From positions 1-39,325 of the forward strand of contig CAJJBB010000001.1 of the NCBI GenBank assembly GCA_905182305.1: 39,325 nt of DNA, in the 5' to 3' direction. Positions 6,881-16,011 of the stretch are shown in pieces; the stretch's first letter is position 1; the number at the start of each line of letters is the position of its first letter. The stretch comes from Flavobacteria bacterium MS024-2A. Lineage in GTDB: Bacteria > Bacteroidota > Bacteroidia > Flavobacteriales > Flavobacteriaceae. The notes below the pieces were generated by a model that was given only the letters and a program-made list of their open reading frames with translations, did not search any database and had not been told where the DNA came from. Made by a program: the position numbers and the translations under genes.

Positions 6881-9601
6881 TTAGAAGTTATAGCGGAATG
6901 CCGCATTCCAAGTTCTTCCAAACCCAAACCATACTGAATTATTAACGTCAACTCCATTCCAAGTAGTTGAGTTAGCATCTGTATGAATATTTGTATTTGA
7001 TTCTGCAATATACGTAGTGTCAAATAAGTTGTTAACGTTTAATCTGAAAGTTAACTGATTATCTGAATTTTTCTTTGATAATTTTATCGGAATGGAAGCT
7101 CCAAAATCAACCAGTCCAAAAGAAGGTAACTTTAATGCTCCTGGATTATCTGGCGATAAAAATGCAGAGTCTACGATACTATAATCAGCATATAGCCCAT
7201 CTACAAATCTGTAGTTTGCATCAAGATTAATACTACCTATTCTATAATCAGCACCTAAAGACATAGTAAATTGAGCAGCATCACCAACTTTTGCTCCTTT
7301 GGTAAACAGTTTACCTGTACCAATTAATTGCTGTTGGTCATCAAAGATATTAGACTCGAAGTCTTTTGTATATTCCCAATCACCAATTGACAACATACCA
7401 ATAAATTTAAGACTCCCTGAAGGTCTCCAGCTACCCTCAAACTCAATTCCTTTGTGAAGAACATCTACGTTAGGAAATTGAGCCGTTCCATCAACCCCTT
7501 GAGAGTTAGACAAAGAACGTGTTACAAATCTGTTTCCCCAGTTAGTAGCATAAACATTCACACTTAATTTAACAGAGTTAGAAATGTATCCGTATCCCGC
7601 TTCTATTGACGTAATTTTTTCATTCTGTAAATCAGGATTTATTTCATTACCAAAGTTTGGAAAAACTGCTCCAAATTGAGGTTGACGAGAGATATAGCCT
7701 GCATTAAAAAATACATTAGATGTTTCTGTAAAGTTGAAGTTTGCACCTCCCTTTAAATATCCACCACCTTGATTTTGAGTATCTGATAAAGGATTAGTTG
7801 GTTGGTCAAATAAATCTTCACGCTGGAAAGATTGATTTGATAAACCAGCCTGTATTACGGCTGTAATTTTTTCACCACCATATTCAGCTAAACCGTTTAC
7901 CCCTTGCCATCCTACATATCCAATATTGAAGTAATCAATTTTAGTACCGTTTTTAAGACCCGTACTTTGGAAAGGGCTCGCCTCAATTGTAGACTCAACG
8001 ATTTGGCCAGCACTATTTTTGTTTCCTGTTGAGTAGTAACCGTCAAGGCCCATAAGGTTATTCAATACTCGGTAATGATAACCTGTGTAAGAACGTAAAT
8101 CAACACCTAAGGAGTATTTCATTTTACCAGACTGAATATTTAAGTTAGAGATTGCTCCAACCCAGTCATGAGAGTTCATAGAAGCGCGACGAACTAAAAT
8201 CTCTCTACTTACACCGTCGTCTCTAAATCCATTTGAACCAATGCTCAATCCTCCATATCTTGAAATATCTCCTGAATAAGCTCCTATGGATTGATTTGAA
8301 TTAACGATTGCATCGAAGTTGATTGATCCGTCAGCATTTCTAGTTCCTCTTCCATTTTCTGCAAAATGTTCTGTAAGATCTTTTCGAAAAGGCAAAATGT
8401 CTGTTGTAGAATTTCTGAAGTTATTTCCTCTTGGACCAGTTCCACCACCTCTTCCTGCTGAAGCATAGAAAGAAGTATTTAAATCAATATTATCTGCTAC
8501 TTTATAATCCCAGTTAAAGGTGGCCAGAGGCTTATTATAAAAGTTTCTTCTCATGCTGAATTCTTCTCCATTTAAAGTTCCACCATTGGTATTCCATGTT
8601 CTATCAATTCCAACATCTCCAAAGTTTTGATAGTCTCTAATGGAGACCCAAACATCTCTTTGGTGGTGCCATTGTGCAGCTCCCAATACTGATAAGTTAA
8701 AAGAATGATTGGATCCTTCGGGTGTATAGCCAACAGCAAAGAAATAAGTAGTACCTGCTCCAGAAGTGTTATTGATGTATCCGTTTCCAGCCCATCTAGA
8801 TAATAAATAAGAAGAAGACCATCCTTTGTCATTTACTCCAGTGTTATAAGCGGCTGTGGTCTTGTTATAGCCATTATTACCAAACATTTGAGCGAAGGAT
8901 CCCCCTTGAGCTTTCTCAGCACTCTTAGTAAAAATCGAAACAGTACCTCCAACAGATGGAACGGCTAATTTAGTGGCACCTAAACCTCTCTGAATCTGGA
9001 TTCCCGAAGCTACATCTGTTAAACCTTGCCAGTTTGACCAGTATACCCTTCCGTTTTCCATGTCATTAACAGGTTGTCCGTTAATAAGAAATGAAGTGTT
9101 TGTCTGATCAAAACCACGAAGTGAAATACGGCTATCGCCATAACCTCCCCCTTGTTTTGTAGCGTAAACACCAGGAGTATTGTTCATTATCTCTGGAAAT
9201 TCTTGATTTCCTACTTTGAGCAAAATATCTTTAGCAGTTATTCTACTTACCGCTATTGGTGTTGATCTTTCCTCCGCAAGATCAATTACTCCAGAGGTTA
9301 ATACTATTTCCTCTAATTCATTACCCTGCTGAAGACTGAAGTTAATTAAATCTTGACCTTCAAACACTACAGTTGCTGTGTCATACCCTACAAAGCTTGC
9401 AGAGATTGAGGCTCCATCTTGTACTGTGACGGAATAGTTACCGTCAAAATCAGTTGTGGTTCCATTATTAGTACCTATTTCTAAGACAGTAGCGCCAGGA
9501 AGCGGCACACCTTGATCATCAACAACACTACCTGTTACAGTAGTCTGAGCCACAAGAGGTGATATAAGAATTGAAAATGCGATTAACAAGATTTTTTTCA
9601 T
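6881..9601 (-). CDS. TonB-dependent outer-membrane receptor with carboxypeptidase-regulatory-like domain
   Basis: Energised uptake of an unknown ligand across the outer membrane. The 906-residue protein has a signal peptide (MKKILLIAFSILISPLVAQ). A carboxypeptidase-regulatory-like domain follows (about 20-105, with GSVVDDQGVPLPGATV and TDFDGNYSV), then a plug domain (about 110-225, with LRGFDQTNTSFLINGQPV). A beta-barrel ends in ...FRYNF, with the terminal Phe needed for BAM-dependent assembly. There is no SusD-type lipoprotein beside it, so it is not part of a recognisable polysaccharide-uptake pair, and the ligand cannot be read from the sequence. It has its own -7 element at 9630-9637, a leader of about 28 nt, and ends at the shared terminator. 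Confidence 0.95.
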   Translation of the reverse strand: MKKILLIAFSILISPLVAQTTVTGSVVDDQGVPLPGATVLEIGTNNGTTTDFDGNYSVTVQDGASISASFVGYDTATVVFEGQDLINFSLQQGNELEEIVLTSGVIDLAEERSTPIAVSRITAKDILLKVGNQEFPEIMNNTPGVYATKQGGGYGDSRISLRGFDQTNTSFLINGQPVNDMENGRVYWSNWQGLTDVASGIQIQRGLGATKLAVPSVGGTVSIFTKSAEKAQGGSFAQMFGNNGYNKTTAAYNTGVNDKGWSSSYLLSRWAGNGYINNTSGAGTTYFFAVGYTPEGSNHSFNLSVLGAAQWHHQRDVWVSIRDYQNFGDVGIDRTWNTNGGTLNGEEFSMRRNFYNKPLATFNWDYKVADNIDLNTSFYASAGRGGGTGPRGNNFRNSTTDILPFRKDLTEHFAENGRGTRNADGSINFDAIVNSNQSIGAYSGDISRYGGLSIGSNGFRDDGVSREILVRRASMNSHDWVGAISNLNIQSGKMKYSLGVDLRSYTGYHYRVLNNLMGLDGYYSTGNKNSAGQIVESTIEASPFQSTGLKNGTKIDYFNIGYVGWQGVNGLAEYGGEKITAVIQAGLSNQSFQREDLFDQPTNPLSDTQNQGGGYLKGGANFNFTETSNVFFNAGYISRQPQFGAVFPNFGNEINPDLQNEKITSIEAGYGYISNSVKLSVNVYATNWGNRFVTRSLSNSQGVDGTAQFPNVDVLHKGIEFEGSWRPSGSLKFIGMLSIGDWEYTKDFESNIFDDQQQLIGTGKLFTKGAKVGDAAQFTMSLGADYRIGSINLDANYRFVDGLYADYSIVDSAFLSPDNPGALKLPSFGLVDFGASIPIKLSKKNSDNQLTFRLNVNNLFDTTYIAESNTNIHTDANSTTWNGVDVNNSVWFGFGRTWNAAFRYNF

Positions 9602-9629
9602 CGTTTAATTTGTTTAATGATTTGTTAAT

Positions 9630-9637
9630 CAAAGTTA
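9630..9637 (-). promoter_or_regulatory. -7 promoter element (TAACTTTG) for the TonB-dependent receptor
   Basis: TAACTTTG on the minus strand fits TAnnTTTG and lies 28 nt before the receptor ATG, in the 137-bp gap after pgi. I see no convincing -33 TTG at the normal distance. Confidence 0.55.
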
Positions 9638-9738
9638 CTTTTTAAGCAACTACTGCATTCATTTATACCTTATGAAATGCAAGAGTTTATTAAGAAAATG
9701 TTAACAACTCTAATATTCTAGTTATTGAAAAAAGATAA

Positions 9739-11376
9739 CTAAGAAATTGCTTTTAAAAGCGCTATTGTTGAGGCGTCATGTTTATGACTGCTCATACCCT
9801 CTATATCTTCTAAAACTGCACTTGCAAGTTGTTTTCCAAGCTCAACACCCCATTGGTCATAACTGTAAATATTCCAAAGAATCCCTTGAACATAAATTTT
9901 ATGCTCATACATCGAAATTAAGGCACCTAAAGAAGTAGGCGTTAGAGAATCAATAAGAATACTATTAGTAGGTTTATTTCCTTTAAAAACTTTGAATGGT
10001 GCTATTTTTTCTTTTTGATCAGGGGACATTTCACTAGTTCTCAATTCTTCGTTAACTTGTGTAAGTGATTTCCCATTCATCAGGGCTTCTGTTTGAGCGA
10101 TAAAATTCGCTAACAATTTATTTTGATGGTCTTTATTGCCATACAATGATTTTTTATAACCAATGAAATCAGCAGGAATTAGTTTAGTTCCTTGATGAAT
10201 TAATTGAAAGAAAGCGTGTTGCGCATTAGTTCCTGAAGCACCCCAAATAATGGTTCCCGTCTGGTAATTCACAGGAATACCATCACGGCCAACACTTTTA
10301 CCATTACTTTCCATAATTCCTTGTTGCAGATAGGCAGGAAGGTTTCTTAAATATTGAGTGTAAGGAATAATAGCTTCACTTTCTGCCCCATAAAAATTGT
10401 TATACCAAATACTTAAAAGCGCTAGTACAATAGGTATGTTTTTCTCAAATGGAGTTTCTTGAAAATGACGGTCCATTTTTCCAGCACCTTCCAATAGACC
10501 TTCAAAATGTTTCGGACCTACGGCTAAACAAATACTAAGTCCCACAGTACTCCACAATGAAAAACGACCACCAACCCAATCATTCATTGGAAAGATGTTT
10601 TCAGGAGAAATACCAAAAGCTGCTGTTTTTTGGGTGTTAGTAGAAACGGCTACAAAATGATTGGCAATAGCACTTTCAGGGGCACGGTTTAAAAACCAAG
10701 CACGAATACTATTAGCATTACTTAAGGTTTCTTGTGTCGTAAATGTTTTAGAAACAATCACAAAAAGTGTAGTCTCTGGGTCAAGATCTTTTATTATTTC
10801 TTGATGATGGTCTCCTTCTACATTAGAAAGAAAACGAAGGTCCAAATGATTTTTATAATATTTTAAAGACTCTACCACCATTGCGGGACCAAGATCAGAC
10901 CCACCAATTCCTATATTAACAACATGTGTTATAGTTTTTCCCGTATGACCTTTCCATGTTCCGGAAATCACATCATTACAAAAGGAGTACATTTTTTTTT
11001 GAGTTTCATCAAGAACAGAAAGTACATTTTCTCCTTCAATTAATATAGGCTCTTTTTTTATTGATCTTAAAGCAGTATGAAGAACAGCACGATTTTCAGT
11101 GACATTGATTTTAACACCAGAAAATTGCGAATCTATAGCGGATTTAAGCCCACTCTCTTCTGCTAGTTGAAGTAGTAAATCAAAGCCCTTTTTGTCAATA
11201 CGGTTTTTAGAAAAATCAACATAAAAGTCATCCCATCGTATAACAGAATAATCTAAACGATTTGAGTCATTTTTAAAATGCTCCTCAATAGATATTTGAG
11301 AGGTTTTTTTAAAATGTTTTATAAGTGCGTCCCATGCTTTTAGTTGAGTGGGATTTTTATTAGGAAGGGTCTGCAT
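9739..11376 (-). CDS. pgi: Glucose-6-phosphate isomerase
   Basis: Interconverts glucose-6-phosphate and fructose-6-phosphate in glycolysis and gluconeogenesis. The 545-residue protein is full length, with the sugar-phosphate motif IGIGGSDLGPAMV (about 155-166), GGRFSLWSTVG, the catalytic Glu in QGIMESNGKS, the catalytic His in GTNAQHAFFQLIHQGT, and the catalytic Lys in DQWGVELGKQLA. It starts with ATG at 11376, 17 bp inside the end of the M23 peptidase gene, so translation of the two is probably coupled although the functions are unrelated. The stop codon sits inside a weak AT-rich hairpin (arms 9719-9725 and 9735-9741). Confidence 0.98.
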   Translation of the reverse strand: MQTLPNKNPTQLKAWDALIKHFKKTSQISIEEHFKNDSNRLDYSVIRWDDFYVDFSKNRIDKKGFDLLLQLAEESGLKSAIDSQFSGVKINVTENRAVLHTALRSIKKEPILIEGENVLSVLDETQKKMYSFCNDVISGTWKGHTGKTITHVVNIGIGGSDLGPAMVVESLKYYKNHLDLRFLSNVEGDHHQEIIKDLDPETTLFVIVSKTFTTQETLSNANSIRAWFLNRAPESAIANHFVAVSTNTQKTAAFGISPENIFPMNDWVGGRFSLWSTVGLSICLAVGPKHFEGLLEGAGKMDRHFQETPFEKNIPIVLALLSIWYNNFYGAESEAIIPYTQYLRNLPAYLQQGIMESNGKSVGRDGIPVNYQTGTIIWGASGTNAQHAFFQLIHQGTKLIPADFIGYKKSLYGNKDHQNKLLANFIAQTEALMNGKSLTQVNEELRTSEMSPDQKEKIAPFKVFKGNKPTNSILIDSLTPTSLGALISMYEHKIYVQGILWNIYSYDQWGVELGKQLASAVLEDIEGMSSHKHDASTIALLKAIS

Positions 11377-12646
11377 TCTTGTTTTTGTTATTATTTATCA
11401 CAATTTCATCTGTTGTTGATGTTTCAAATGGAATGCAATCTAGTTTAGTTTTATAGGGAATAATGTACTTTGAAAATTCAGCTTTTAATTCTTTAGAAAT
11501 AGGCTTAGCATCTGGAAGTTTTTGTTTAAAGGGATCGACTTGTCTACCATTTTTCCAGAAACGATAACACACATGGGGTCCTGATGTATTTCCAGTCATT
11601 CCAACCCATCCTATAATTTCTCCTTGTTCTATAAATTGTCCTGCTTTTACCTTTCTTTTTTTCATATGAAGATATTGAGTAGAATAGGTGCTGTTATGCT
11701 TTAAGGTTACATAATTCCCGTTTCCTTTGGTATAACCAGATTTAACAACAGAACCATTAGCAGTTGCTAAAATTGGAGTACCTACTGAGGCTGCAAAGTC
11801 AGTTCCTTTGTGGGGACGTATTTGGTTTCCATAATAGGCAATCCGTCTTCTTAAATTATAACGTGAAGAAACCCTATTGAATTTTAAGGGTCCTTGAAGA
11901 AATGCGCGACGTAAGCTTTTTGCATTATCATCAAAATAATCTACAATTCCTTTATTGGGGTCACTTATATATTCAAAAGCATAAAGCGGTTTTCCTTTGT
12001 GCTCAAAGTAAGCGGCTTTTATTCGTTCTATACCGATCGAAATGGAATCATCCACAAATTTTTCAGTATAAATAATTTTAAAACGGTCGCCTTTTTGAAG
12101 CCTAAAAAAGTCAACAGTCCAAGCGTAAACATCAGACAAATAATAGGTTAAATCGTCATTAATACCACTATTTTTCATGGTCTCATACAATGAGCTTTCA
12201 ATAATTCCTGAAGCTTCCAGTTCTACCAAACTAGAGGGTTTAATAATTTTATTTCCGTATAAACTATCCTGTAAGTGAATTAGTGTATACCCAGAAACAC
12301 TCGGATGATAAACAAAATATTCAGGCAAAGGAATACTGTCGTTAGAAAAGAAAAGGCTGTAGGGCTTTCCTATGGTTAGTTTTCGAACATCAGCTTTTCC
12401 TTTAATAGCTTCTAAAATTGCATATACTTGTGGGTAGTCAATTCCGTTGGTTTCAAGAATTTTACCAAAGGTATCACCTCTTTTAATTTTATGTTTTTTT
12501 ACCTCAAAATAATTTAAGTCAATTCCAAAGTAGAGATTAGGAATAGGCGCAGAAATTTCGACAGACTCTTTTTTTGCTATTTTTCCTCCTTTATTATTAC
12601 AAGAAATTAATAGTAAAGCAGAAAAAATCACAAACGCACGAAGCAT
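11360..12646 (-). CDS. M23 family metallopeptidase, lipoprotein
   Basis: A cell-wall endopeptidase of the LytM/MepM type, cutting peptidoglycan cross-links during growth. The 428-residue protein has a lipoprotein signal (lipobox LISC, Cys16) without acidic residues right after the Cys, so it probably faces the periplasm. A LysM/OapA-like region (about 45-100, KRGDTFGKILETNG) precedes the C-terminal M23 domain (about 260-375). Zinc ligands His279 and Asp283 (HKGTD) and the catalytic His327 and His358 are present. The second His of the HxH motif is Cys360 (GPHVCYRFW), and Cys could still bind zinc. It overlaps pgi by 17 bp and follows the DUF3108 gene after 81 bp. Peptidase activity is likely but not certain. 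Confidence 0.92.
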   Translation of the reverse strand: MLRAFVIFSALLLISCNNKGGKIAKKESVEISAPIPNLYFGIDLNYFEVKKHKIKRGDTFGKILETNGIDYPQVYAILEAIKGKADVRKLTIGKPYSLFFSNDSIPLPEYFVYHPSVSGYTLIHLQDSLYGNKIIKPSSLVELEASGIIESSLYETMKNSGINDDLTYYLSDVYAWTVDFFRLQKGDRFKIIYTEKFVDDSISIGIERIKAAYFEHKGKPLYAFEYISDPNKGIVDYFDDNAKSLRRAFLQGPLKFNRVSSRYNLRRRIAYYGNQIRPHKGTDFAASVGTPILATANGSVVKSGYTKGNGNYVTLKHNSTYSTQYLHMKKRKVKAGQFIEQGEIIGWVGMTGNTSGPHVCYRFWKNGRQVDPFKQKLPDAKPISKELKAEFSKYIIPYKTKLDCIPFETSTTDEIVINNNKNKNADPS

Positions 12647-12727
12647 ATAAATATTTTTAACAAATTTCTAAACTAAATCAATATGATATAAAAAGAGCTC
12701 ATAAAGTTATCCTCATTTTTTATACAG

Positions 12728-13525
12728 TTAGTCAACAGTAATTTCAAAAGGGTGTTTTAAGTTTTTGAAATTTTCCAAATCAGCTTTTATTGAACCAACT
12801 AAAATATCTGCTTGAAGTCGAATAGGAAGTTTGTTTTTATCGTCAGAGACCCATAGAGTTACACTTTCCTGCTCTTTAAAAACCCTTCCTGACTGAACAA
12901 CAGGACGAAATTTTAAACAATTTATTTTTCCAAACTCACTATTAATAATTTCCTTACCTAAATACTTTAGTTTAAACACATAGTTTTCTTGATCAAAAAA
13001 CATATTAATGTCAAAACTTTCATTAATCTCAATGTCTTTTTCAGGATAAAAGTGGCGCAGGTAATAAAAACAAGAAATTAAGTCTTGCACTTTTGGTTGA
13101 GTATCAAAAACCTGAATTGTATTCTTCTTTAGATTATTTACTTCAGCAGTATAAAGCTCTTGATCAAAGGCAATTTCAATTTTTTTTGTGTAGCCTCCTT
13201 CATTAATATCTCTAATAAATTTATAGGGTAGATTTGTTATTTCATCAAAATAACTTTCATAATAATCTTCTACCTTAAAAAACCAATTTGCTATGCCTGT
13301 AGTTTCACCATATGCTTTTGCATGAAAAACAGGTCTTCCTTTTAGGGTGTCTCGCTCAAGGGAAAGGGTCGCGTAGCTGGCATTAAAAATACCGTAATGA
13401 ATTCTTAATTGAAACCATTCACCCTGCTTAAAAGGGGGTGAGTTTGTTGTTTTTTTATCAGAATTAGCTTGAGAAAATGAAGTAAAAATTCCAAAAAGTA
13501 ATCCAAAGAGTATACCCTTAATCAT
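12728..13525 (-). CDS. DUF3108 domain-containing exported protein
   Basis: A 265-residue protein with a signal peptide (MIKGILFGLLFGIFTSFSQA) followed by a DUF3108-like beta-rich domain, recognisable from GEWFQLRIHYGIFNASYATL and KVEDYYESYFD. DUF3108 proteins are exported lipid-binding-like beta structures of unknown function. The frame is open to a TTG 30 bp upstream, but I chose ATG at 13525. It begins the signal peptide cleanly, and a TACCTTTG promoter element lies exactly 4 nt before it, so an upstream start would lie outside the transcript. The gene follows uvrC and precedes the M23 peptidase. A cell-envelope role is an inference from location only. Confidence 0.85.
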   Translation of the reverse strand: MIKGILFGLLFGIFTSFSQANSDKKTTNSPPFKQGEWFQLRIHYGIFNASYATLSLERDTLKGRPVFHAKAYGETTGIANWFFKVEDYYESYFDEITNLPYKFIRDINEGGYTKKIEIAFDQELYTAEVNNLKKNTIQVFDTQPKVQDLISCFYYLRHFYPEKDIEINESFDINMFFDQENYVFKLKYLGKEIINSEFGKINCLKFRPVVQSGRVFKEQESVTLWVSDDKNKLPIRLQADILVGSIKADLENFKNLKHPFEITVD

Positions 13526-13529
13526 AGCA

Positions 13530-13537
13530 CAAAGGTA
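13530..13537 (-). promoter_or_regulatory. -7 element (TACCTTTG) 4 nt before the DUF3108 start codon
   Basis: TACCTTTG on the minus strand fits the TAnnTTTG -7 consensus; the ATG follows after only TGCT. This predicts a leaderless or nearly leaderless transcript. The element is also one arm of an inverted repeat (AAAGGTA 13531-13537, TACCTTT 13543-13549, spacer 5), which could be an operator. Confidence 0.55.
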
Positions 13538-13581
13538 ATAAATACCTTTTTGCAACTACTAAGCTGTAAGTTTATAAAATG

Positions 13582-15432
13582 TTAAATGTCTCCTTTGATA
13601 TGAAGCCCATTATAAACTTTATCGCCATTTAGTGTTCCTAGCACTTTTCCCAAATTTTCTTTGGATGCTTTTTTAATTCGTTTCAGTGACTTAAAATGAC
13701 CCAGAAGCTTATCTCTTGTGGCTGGTCCCACTCCAGAAATTAGATCTAATTCTGAATGCAAACTTCCTTTACTTCTTTTTTGTCTGTGAAATGTAATTCC
13801 AAAGCGGTGTGCCTCATCTCTTGCGCGCTGTAAAATTTTTAAACTCTCAGATCGCTTGTCTAGGTATAAGGGAACCGGATCTTCTGGAAAGTATATTTCT
13901 TCCAAGCGTTTGGCAATACCTACAATAGATATTTTACCGCGTAAGCCAAGTAAATCAAGACTTTTTACAGCTGAGGACAATTGTCCTTTTCCACCATCTA
14001 TTACAATAAGTTCAGGCATAGAAGCCTCTTCTTCCATAAGTCTTTTATAACGTCTGTATACAACTTCTTCCATAGAGGCATAATCATCTGGACCTTCAAC
14101 AGTTTTAATATTATAATGTCGATACTCTTTCTTGCTAGGTTTTCCGTTTTTAAAAACAACGCAGGCCGCTACAGGAGTACTTCCCTGGATATTTGAGTTG
14201 TCAAAACACTCAATGTGAAGAGGAGGTTTTGGAAGCCTTAAATCTATTTTCATTTGACTCATAATGCGCGAAGTATGTCGCTCTGGATCGACTATCTTCA
14301 TTTGTTTAAAACGGTCCATCCTAAAAAACTTTGCGTTACGAGTTGAAAGATCTACAAGTTTTCTTTTATCTCCTTGGAGTGGCACGCTAATTTTCAATGC
14401 TTCTCCTAATGGTACTAATTCTGAAAGAAAAACTTCTTTAGCATCACTCTTAAATAATTGTCTGATTTCAATAATTCCCAATTGCAACAAAGTTGCATTA
14501 GATTCATCTAACTTCTTTTTTACTTCTAAGGTATGAGACCTCACAATAGAACCATGTGAAACTTGAAGGTAATTAATGTACCCATAACCTTCATCAGAAA
14601 TAATACTGAATACATCTACATTATTAATTTTAGTATTTACAATAGTTGATTTCGCCTGAAAATTATTGAGTGATTGAATTTTTTCTTTTACCAGTTGAGC
14701 TTTTTCAAACTCCATTGCCTTTGCATGGCCTTTCATTTGATTTTTAAAGGTGTTCAAAGAGCCCTTAAAATTTCCTTTAATGATCTCTCTTATTTCTTTG
14801 ATATTATTATCATAATCGGATTGATTAATTTGACTCGTACAGGGAGCAAGACAATTTCCCATGTGATATTCTAAGCAAACTTTATATTTTGCGGACTTAA
14901 TTTTTTCATCACTTAAGTCAAACTTACAGCTACGAAGGGGGTAGAGCGACCTAATAAGTCCCAAAAGAGTCATGATTGTTTTTTGGTTTGTGAAGGGGCC
15001 AAAATATTCAGAACCATCTTTAATGAGCTTTCGAGTATAAAAGACTCGAGGAAAAGATTCTTTTTTAATACAAATCCAAGGATAGGTTTTGTCGTCTTTT
15101 AAAAGAACATTATATCGGGGCTGGTGTTTTTTGATCAGGTTGTTTTCTAACAACAAGGCATCCATTTCCGTTTCAACTACAATATGCTCAATACGAACAA
15201 TGTTTTTTACAAGGACATTGGTTTTTTTATATTCATGAACTTTATTAAAATAGGAACTAACTCTTTTTTTAAGGTTTTTAGCTTTCCCGACATAAATAAT
15301 ACGATCAGACTTGTCGTAATATTGATAGACTCCCGCAACTTCGGGGAGACTTTTTAATTGTATTTCGATGAGATCAGGTTTCACAAAACGAAAATATTGA
15401 TTTTCTTTGGGTCTAGAAACTGTTCTAGACAT
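13582..15432 (-). CDS. uvrC: Excinuclease ABC subunit C
   Basis: Makes the dual incisions in nucleotide excision repair after UvrA/UvrB damage recognition. The protein (616 residues from ATG at 15432) has an N-terminal GIY-YIG nuclease (GVYQYYDKSDRIIYVGKAKNLKKR), a cysteine-bearing segment (CLEYHMGNCLAPC) and a UVR helix pair that binds UvrB. The RNase H-like 3'/5' nuclease (HIECFDNSNIQGS) and a tandem helix-hairpin-helix at the end (LISGVGPATRDKLL) complete it. A GTG at 15384 (VKPDLIEIQL) matches the usual UvrC N-terminus better and would leave 60 bp to the divergent folate gene instead of 12, so the true start may be there. Confidence 0.96.
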   Translation of the reverse strand: MSRTVSRPKENQYFRFVKPDLIEIQLKSLPEVAGVYQYYDKSDRIIYVGKAKNLKKRVSSYFNKVHEYKKTNVLVKNIVRIEHIVVETEMDALLLENNLIKKHQPRYNVLLKDDKTYPWICIKKESFPRVFYTRKLIKDGSEYFGPFTNQKTIMTLLGLIRSLYPLRSCKFDLSDEKIKSAKYKVCLEYHMGNCLAPCTSQINQSDYDNNIKEIREIIKGNFKGSLNTFKNQMKGHAKAMEFEKAQLVKEKIQSLNNFQAKSTIVNTKINNVDVFSIISDEGYGYINYLQVSHGSIVRSHTLEVKKKLDESNATLLQLGIIEIRQLFKSDAKEVFLSELVPLGEALKISVPLQGDKRKLVDLSTRNAKFFRMDRFKQMKIVDPERHTSRIMSQMKIDLRLPKPPLHIECFDNSNIQGSTPVAACVVFKNGKPSKKEYRHYNIKTVEGPDDYASMEEVVYRRYKRLMEEEASMPELIVIDGGKGQLSSAVKSLDLLGLRGKISIVGIAKRLEEIYFPEDPVPLYLDKRSESLKILQRARDEAHRFGITFHRQKRSKGSLHSELDLISGVGPATRDKLLGHFKSLKRIKKASKENLGKVLGTLNGDKVYNGLHIKGDI

Positions 15433-15444
15433 CAATTCAAGTTA

Positions 15445-16011
15445 ATGAAAGAAACAAAAGAAAATTTACGACTTCTTTTTTTAGAGAAACGTTTAAGACT
15501 CTCTCCAAAAGTTCGTGAAGAATCAAGCTTAGCTATCGCAAATCAATGCTTGAAATTGCCTATTTGGGAACTTGAATATTTTCATTTGTTTTTACCAATC
15601 ATTAAAAAGGCTGAGGTAAACACTTCTTTTTTTTTAACAATTCTTCAAGAGCGAAATAAGCATATTGTTCTACCAAAAGTCACTTCTGATGATTCTCTAA
15701 CAAGTATTCTGTTGAATAACTCAACTAAAATTATTAAGAATAAATGGGAAATTCCTGAGCCTGAAAGAGGTATTACAATTGCTCCTTCAATGTTAGATGT
15801 TGTTTTTATTCCTCTTTTAGGGTGTGATACTTTTGGGAACAGAGTAGGATATGGGAAAGGGTTTTATGATGCTTTTTTACTAATTTGTAAACCTGAGGTT
15901 CTGAAAATTGGTTTTTCTTTTTTTGAGCCTATAAAACAGGTTCAAGGAATACGTCCTGAAGATATTCCGTTAGATTACTGTGTTACTCCGAAGAGGATTC
16001 ATCAATTTTAG
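15445..16011 (+). CDS. 5-formyltetrahydrofolate cyclo-ligase
   Basis: Converts 5-formyltetrahydrofolate to 5,10-methenyltetrahydrofolate with ATP, returning a dead-end folate to one-carbon metabolism. The 188-residue protein has the expected N-terminal basic helix (LRLLFLEKRLRLS), PKV substrate motif and the hallmark GNRVGYGKGFYDAFL near residue 140. An in-frame extension upstream to a TTG at 15358 lies inside uvrC and is not homologous to the family; ATG at 15445 gives the standard N-terminus. The last 29 bp overlap the 3' end of lspA on the other strand, so there is no room for a terminator between them. Confidence 0.94.
   Translation: MKETKENLRLLFLEKRLRLSPKVREESSLAIANQCLKLPIWELEYFHLFLPIIKKAEVNTSFFLTILQERNKHIVLPKVTSDDSLTSILLNNSTKIIKNKWEIPEPERGITIAPSMLDVVFIPLLGCDTFGNRVGYGKGFYDAFLLICKPEVLKIGFSFFEPIKQVQGIRPEDIPLDYCVTPKRIHQF

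Noticed and set aside
6881..9601. Polysaccharide utilisation locus around the first TonB-dependent receptor
   Set aside because: No SusD-like lipoprotein, glycosidase or sensor lies nearby; neighbours are housekeeping genes.
15358..15444. N-terminal extension of the folate cyclo-ligase from TTG 15358
   Set aside because: It overlaps uvrC and does not resemble the family; ATG 15445 gives the standard N-terminus.
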